Assembly (NCBI GenBank): GCA_030672545.1
Contig: DAOVGF010000021.1
Location: 1 to 52,756 of the forward strand
Source of the DNA: Candidatus Aerophobota bacterium
GTDB lineage: Bacteria; Aerophobota; Aerophobia; Aerophobales; Aerophobaceae
Direction of reading: 5' to 3'
Length of the DNA: 52,756 nucleotides
Shown here: piece by piece, positions 51,098 through 52,756 of the stretch
Position numbering within the stretch: the first letter of the stretch is position 1
Layout of the letters: each line of letters opens with the position of its first letter
The notes under the pieces: model-generated
What the model saw: only the letters and a program-made list of their open reading frames with translations
The model's database searches: none
What the model was told of the DNA's origin: nothing
Program-made: the position numbers and the translations under genes

Positions 51098-51125
51098 ATT
51101 ATACCATAAGTTTAAAAATGTGCAA
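51098..51125 (-). promoter_or_regulatory. promoter of the tRNA-Leu/fMet/Met cluster
   Basis: Minus strand TTGCAC (51120-51125), 16-base spacer, TATAAT (51098-51103), with an extended TGG before the -10 box; predicted start about 15 bases upstream of tRNA-Leu. Confidence 0.7.
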
Positions 51126-51168
51126 GTTTTTTTAGCAAAAAAAAAGGGGACGGTTCTCTTTTTTCACT

Positions 51169-51513
51169 TCAAGGAGAAGAAAGGTATGATTTTTTTTGTG
51201 GGGAGGGAGGGAGGATTTTGTAAATTATTTCTCCTTTCCCGGCCAGGCTGAGTTTTTCCCGAGCTAGTTTTTCTCGGTAAAATTTCTGAGTTAATTTTTT
51301 CTCTGTTTCTTTAATCTCTGCATTCTTCTCTTTTACCCTCCGAAGTTGAGCCTGAGCTTCTCTTACTTCCTGCCGGGAACTCTCTGCCTGCCGGAGAATC
51401 CTGACGGTCCAGAAGGAGAGAAATAGGATATCCACAATCAGGACAAAAAGAAATATTTTTCTTCCTACTCTATTTTTCTCTTTATCACTGACGGCTGATT
51501 TTTTTTGCTTCAT
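51169..51513 (-). CDS. FtsB/DivIC-like septum formation protein
   Basis: 114 residues. A basic cytoplasmic start, one membrane helix (about 19-39), a coiled coil (about 42-78) rich in Glu, Arg, Gln and Lys, and the terminal YREKLAREKLSLAGKGEIIY motif, which is diagnostic of DivIC/FtsB. It would join FtsL and FtsQ in the division complex. It follows the prepilin peptidase gene by 16 bases. Downstream (51138-51158) lies GGGGACGGTTCTCTTTTTT, a short motif that looks like a common dispersed element. Confidence 0.8.
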   Translation of the reverse strand: MKQKKSAVSDKEKNRVGRKIFLFVLIVDILFLSFWTVRILRQAESSRQEVREAQAQLRRVKEKNAEIKETEKKLTQKFYREKLAREKLSLAGKGEIIYKILPPSPQKKSYLSSP

Positions 51514-51529
51514 TTATGCATCCCTATCT

Positions 51530-52309
51530 TTACCAGACTAAACCAAAATAGAAATCAAGGAGATGTTCTCCAAAGAAAAGGCAAATAAAACCTGCCCCTA
51601 CCAGAAAGGGGGCAAAGGGTATCCGGTCTCTTCTTCCTTTAAGATGAGTGACCAGAAGGATAGTAGCTATTACTGCTCCTAGGAGAAAGGAAAGAAAGAA
51701 ACAGAGAAGGGCCAGTTTCCAGCCCAGGAAAGCTCCCATTCCGGCGGCCAGTTTGACATCACCCATTCCCATTCCTGCTTCTTTCAAAAATAGAGAACCG
51801 AGAAATAGGATGATTAAGAAAAGACCAGCTCCTATTCCTGCTCCCAGGACAGCGGGCAGGAAAAAGCGGGTGAGAAAACCAAAGATTAATCCCCCGGCCA
51901 GAAGAGTATAAGAAAACCGGTTAGGGATAATTTGTTCCTTGAGGTCGATGAACAATATGGGAATCAAAAGAGAGATAAAGAGGAGATTCTTAATAAAGAG
52001 AAGAAAAGAAGAAAGAGAAAGGGAGGAAAAGTAAAAATAAAAGGTTAACAAAAATAAGAGACCGGTTAGGACTTCTATTAAGGGATAACGCAAGGAAATA
52101 GGAGAGGAGCATTTTCGGCATCTACCCCTCAAGAGGAGGTAGCTTATAACAGGGATGTTATCGTACCATTTAATAGGAGTCTGACAGATCGGACAGTGGG
52201 AAGCAGGATAGAGAAGGGATTCACCCCGAGGGATTCGGTAGATACAAACATTGAGAAAAGAGCCTATAGCCAGGCCTATGGCCAGGATGAATAAAGCGGG
52301 AATAGTCAA
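51530..52309 (-). CDS. pilD: prepilin peptidase (type IV, GspO/PilD)
   Basis: About 260 residues from TTG 52309 (AGGC upstream). The open frame continues upstream to an ATG at 52486, but that part is translated repeat DNA, so I prefer the shorter form. IGSFLNVCIYRIPRGESL leads to the zinc Cys pairs CPICQTPIKW and CRKC. The aspartate protease motifs are FIDLKEQIIPN and GMGMGDVKLAAGMG (Gly-x-Gly-Asp). It cleaves and N-methylates the pseudopilins encoded at 43135-45421 in the membrane. Confidence 0.9.
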   Translation of the reverse strand: MTIPALFILAIGLAIGSFLNVCIYRIPRGESLLYPASHCPICQTPIKWYDNIPVISYLLLRGRCRKCSSPISLRYPLIEVLTGLLFLLTFYFYFSSLSLSSFLLFIKNLLFISLLIPILFIDLKEQIIPNRFSYTLLAGGLIFGFLTRFFLPAVLGAGIGAGLFLIILFLGSLFLKEAGMGMGDVKLAAGMGAFLGWKLALLCFFLSFLLGAVIATILLVTHLKGRRDRIPFAPFLVGAGFICLFFGEHLLDFYFGLVW

Positions 52310-52380
52310 TGTTTTTGCCTGCTTTAAAGAAAATTCGCTCTGCTCCTTATATCTAACAGGTTTAGGGGAGGCTGTCAAGC

Positions 52381-52488
52381 CGGCGCTCGGGATATTCGGT
52401 TCCTTTGGTTCATTTGGTTCCTCTCGTTCATTCCGTTGACAGCAAACCATTCCGTTCCTCTCGTTCATCTGGTTCTTCCGGTTCATTG
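52381..52488. repeat. R2 repeat, long degenerate copy
   Basis: GGCGCTCGGGATATTCGG is followed by a degenerate run of TTC-GGTTC and CTCGTTC units (GGTTCCTTTGGTTCATTTGG, TTCCTCTCGTTCATTCCG and so on). On the minus strand in one frame it reads as Asn-Glu-Pro/Arg-Glu-Glu repeats that extend the prepilin peptidase frame. A consensus-like -35 TTGACA (minus strand, 52373-52378) lies at its edge with only a poor -10 (TAGATA). Confidence 0.65.
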
Positions 52489-52597
52489 GGGATATTAGGA
52501 ATTCGGATTTGTTTAGGATTTAGAGTTTGTCTTTATTAAGATGGATTATCAATCAATGTCGCCTCAGGAGAATGGGCCTCGCTAGAGTTATAAACAG

Positions 52598-52652
52598 GGT
52601 AGGCGCAGGCTTTAGCCTGCGTTTGGTACGCAAGTTAAAACTTGCGGCTACC
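52598..52652. repeat. dispersed palindromic repeat R1, copy F
   Basis: GGTAGGCGCAGGCTTTAGCC to GCAAGTTAAAACTTGCGGCT ACC, a 55-bp unit with the middle TTTATTTGCGC shortened to TTTGGTACGC. It sits in the gap 52487-52680, whose left part (52563-52582) repeats the CAGGAGAATGGGCCTCGCT element of 42597-42615. Confidence 0.8.
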
Positions 52653-52680
52653 CTGTGCTATTCTGGCTTCTTAAATAAGA

Positions 52681-52710
52681 AAAGCCGTGCAGGTTTTCCT
52701 GCACGGCTTT
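52681..52710 (-). terminator. strong intrinsic terminator
   Basis: AAAGCCGTGCAGG and CCTGCACGGCTTT form a perfect 13-bp stem with a four-base loop. On the minus strand it is followed by TTCTTATTT, and it begins directly at the stop codon of the partial gene at the window edge. Confidence 0.85.
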
Positions 52711-52756
52711 CATACTACTAATCTGTAATAGCTTTTTCTTACGGTCCGCCTCTTCC
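52710..52756 (-). CDS. C-terminal end of an unidentified gene (cut by window edge)
   Basis: The last 15 codons before a TGA (52710-52712) read KRRTVRKSYYRLVV. The frame is chosen only because its stop abuts a strong terminator on the same strand. The basic composition is compatible with many proteins; I do not recognise the family. Confidence 0.3.
   Translation of the reverse strand, partial: KRRTVRKSYYRLVV

Noticed and set aside
52310..52486. N-terminal extension of the prepilin peptidase, with Asn-Glu-Pro-like repeats.
   Set aside because: It is translated from the R2 low-complexity repeat and precedes the usual start of the family; it contains a promoter-like -35 box.

Overview
The window is a stretch of bacterial chromosome, most likely from an uncultured lineage. 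Several features point to a bacterium: glycyl-tRNA synthetase split into alpha and beta chains, ruvAB, rpsO-pnp, rpsU-fmt, initiator tRNA, sigma-70-type promoters and type II/IV pseudopilins. No gene fixes the phylum. Base composition is moderate, with a visibly GC-richer island at 6.5-10.6 kb. Genes lie on both strands, and several housekeeping genes seem to start with TTG. Many intergenic gaps hold short dispersed palindromic repeats.

Left part (1-10.6 kb): the 5' end of galT, a CTP-dependent lipid kinase/cytidylyltransferase-like membrane protein, a glycerophosphodiesterase, a glucosylglycerate-synthase-like glycosyltransferase, a sodium/solute symporter with its small DUF3311 partner, a beta-propeller glycosidase-like protein, and a two-gene SNF2 helicase/SWIM zinc-finger unit that looks imported.

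Central metabolic region (10.6-24.6 kb): the most interesting part. Two divergent transcription units leave a shared intergenic region. Leftward run a 2-hydroxyacid dehydrogenase, an FGGY sugar kinase and a homoserine-dehydrogenase-like SAF-domain oxidoreductase. Rightward runs a RuBisCO-like protein that keeps the metal-binding KDDE but has lost several catalytic residues. Beyond it lie a full-length transketolase, a ferredoxin, a DUF3604/PHP-type protein and a sugar ABC importer (binding protein plus two permeases, no ATPase). I infer an unassigned sugar or sugar-acid catabolic pathway. Two gene relics sit inside it: the 5' end of a second FGGY kinase and a scrap of a thiamine-dependent dehydrogenase beta subunit. 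They show the cluster has been remodelled.

Middle (24.6-36.3 kb): an operon of PfkB kinase, PurN-like formyltransferase homologue, EhaR-like HAD protein, ferredoxin and ruvAB. Then comes a NitT/TauT-type ABC importer interleaved with a PreA/dihydroorotate-dehydrogenase-like iron-sulphur flavoprotein and a Gfo/Idh/MocA oxidoreductase. Both solute-binding-protein genes in the window are followed by long intercistronic hairpins.

Right part (36.4-52.8 kb): glyQS behind a strong promoter and an attenuator-like leader; ricT, a PP-loop thiolase-like gene and a HAD phosphatase; acylphosphatase; four pseudopilin genes; rpsO-pnp; rpsU, fmt and an AMMECR1 gene; a DUF4258/DUF2283 pair bracketed by a 36-bp duplication of a tRNA-Met 3' end; a tRNA-Met/fMet/Leu cluster; an ftsB-like gene; prepilin peptidase; and the 3' end of an unidentified gene. 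No CRISPR array, intact insertion sequence, rRNA or prophage was seen.
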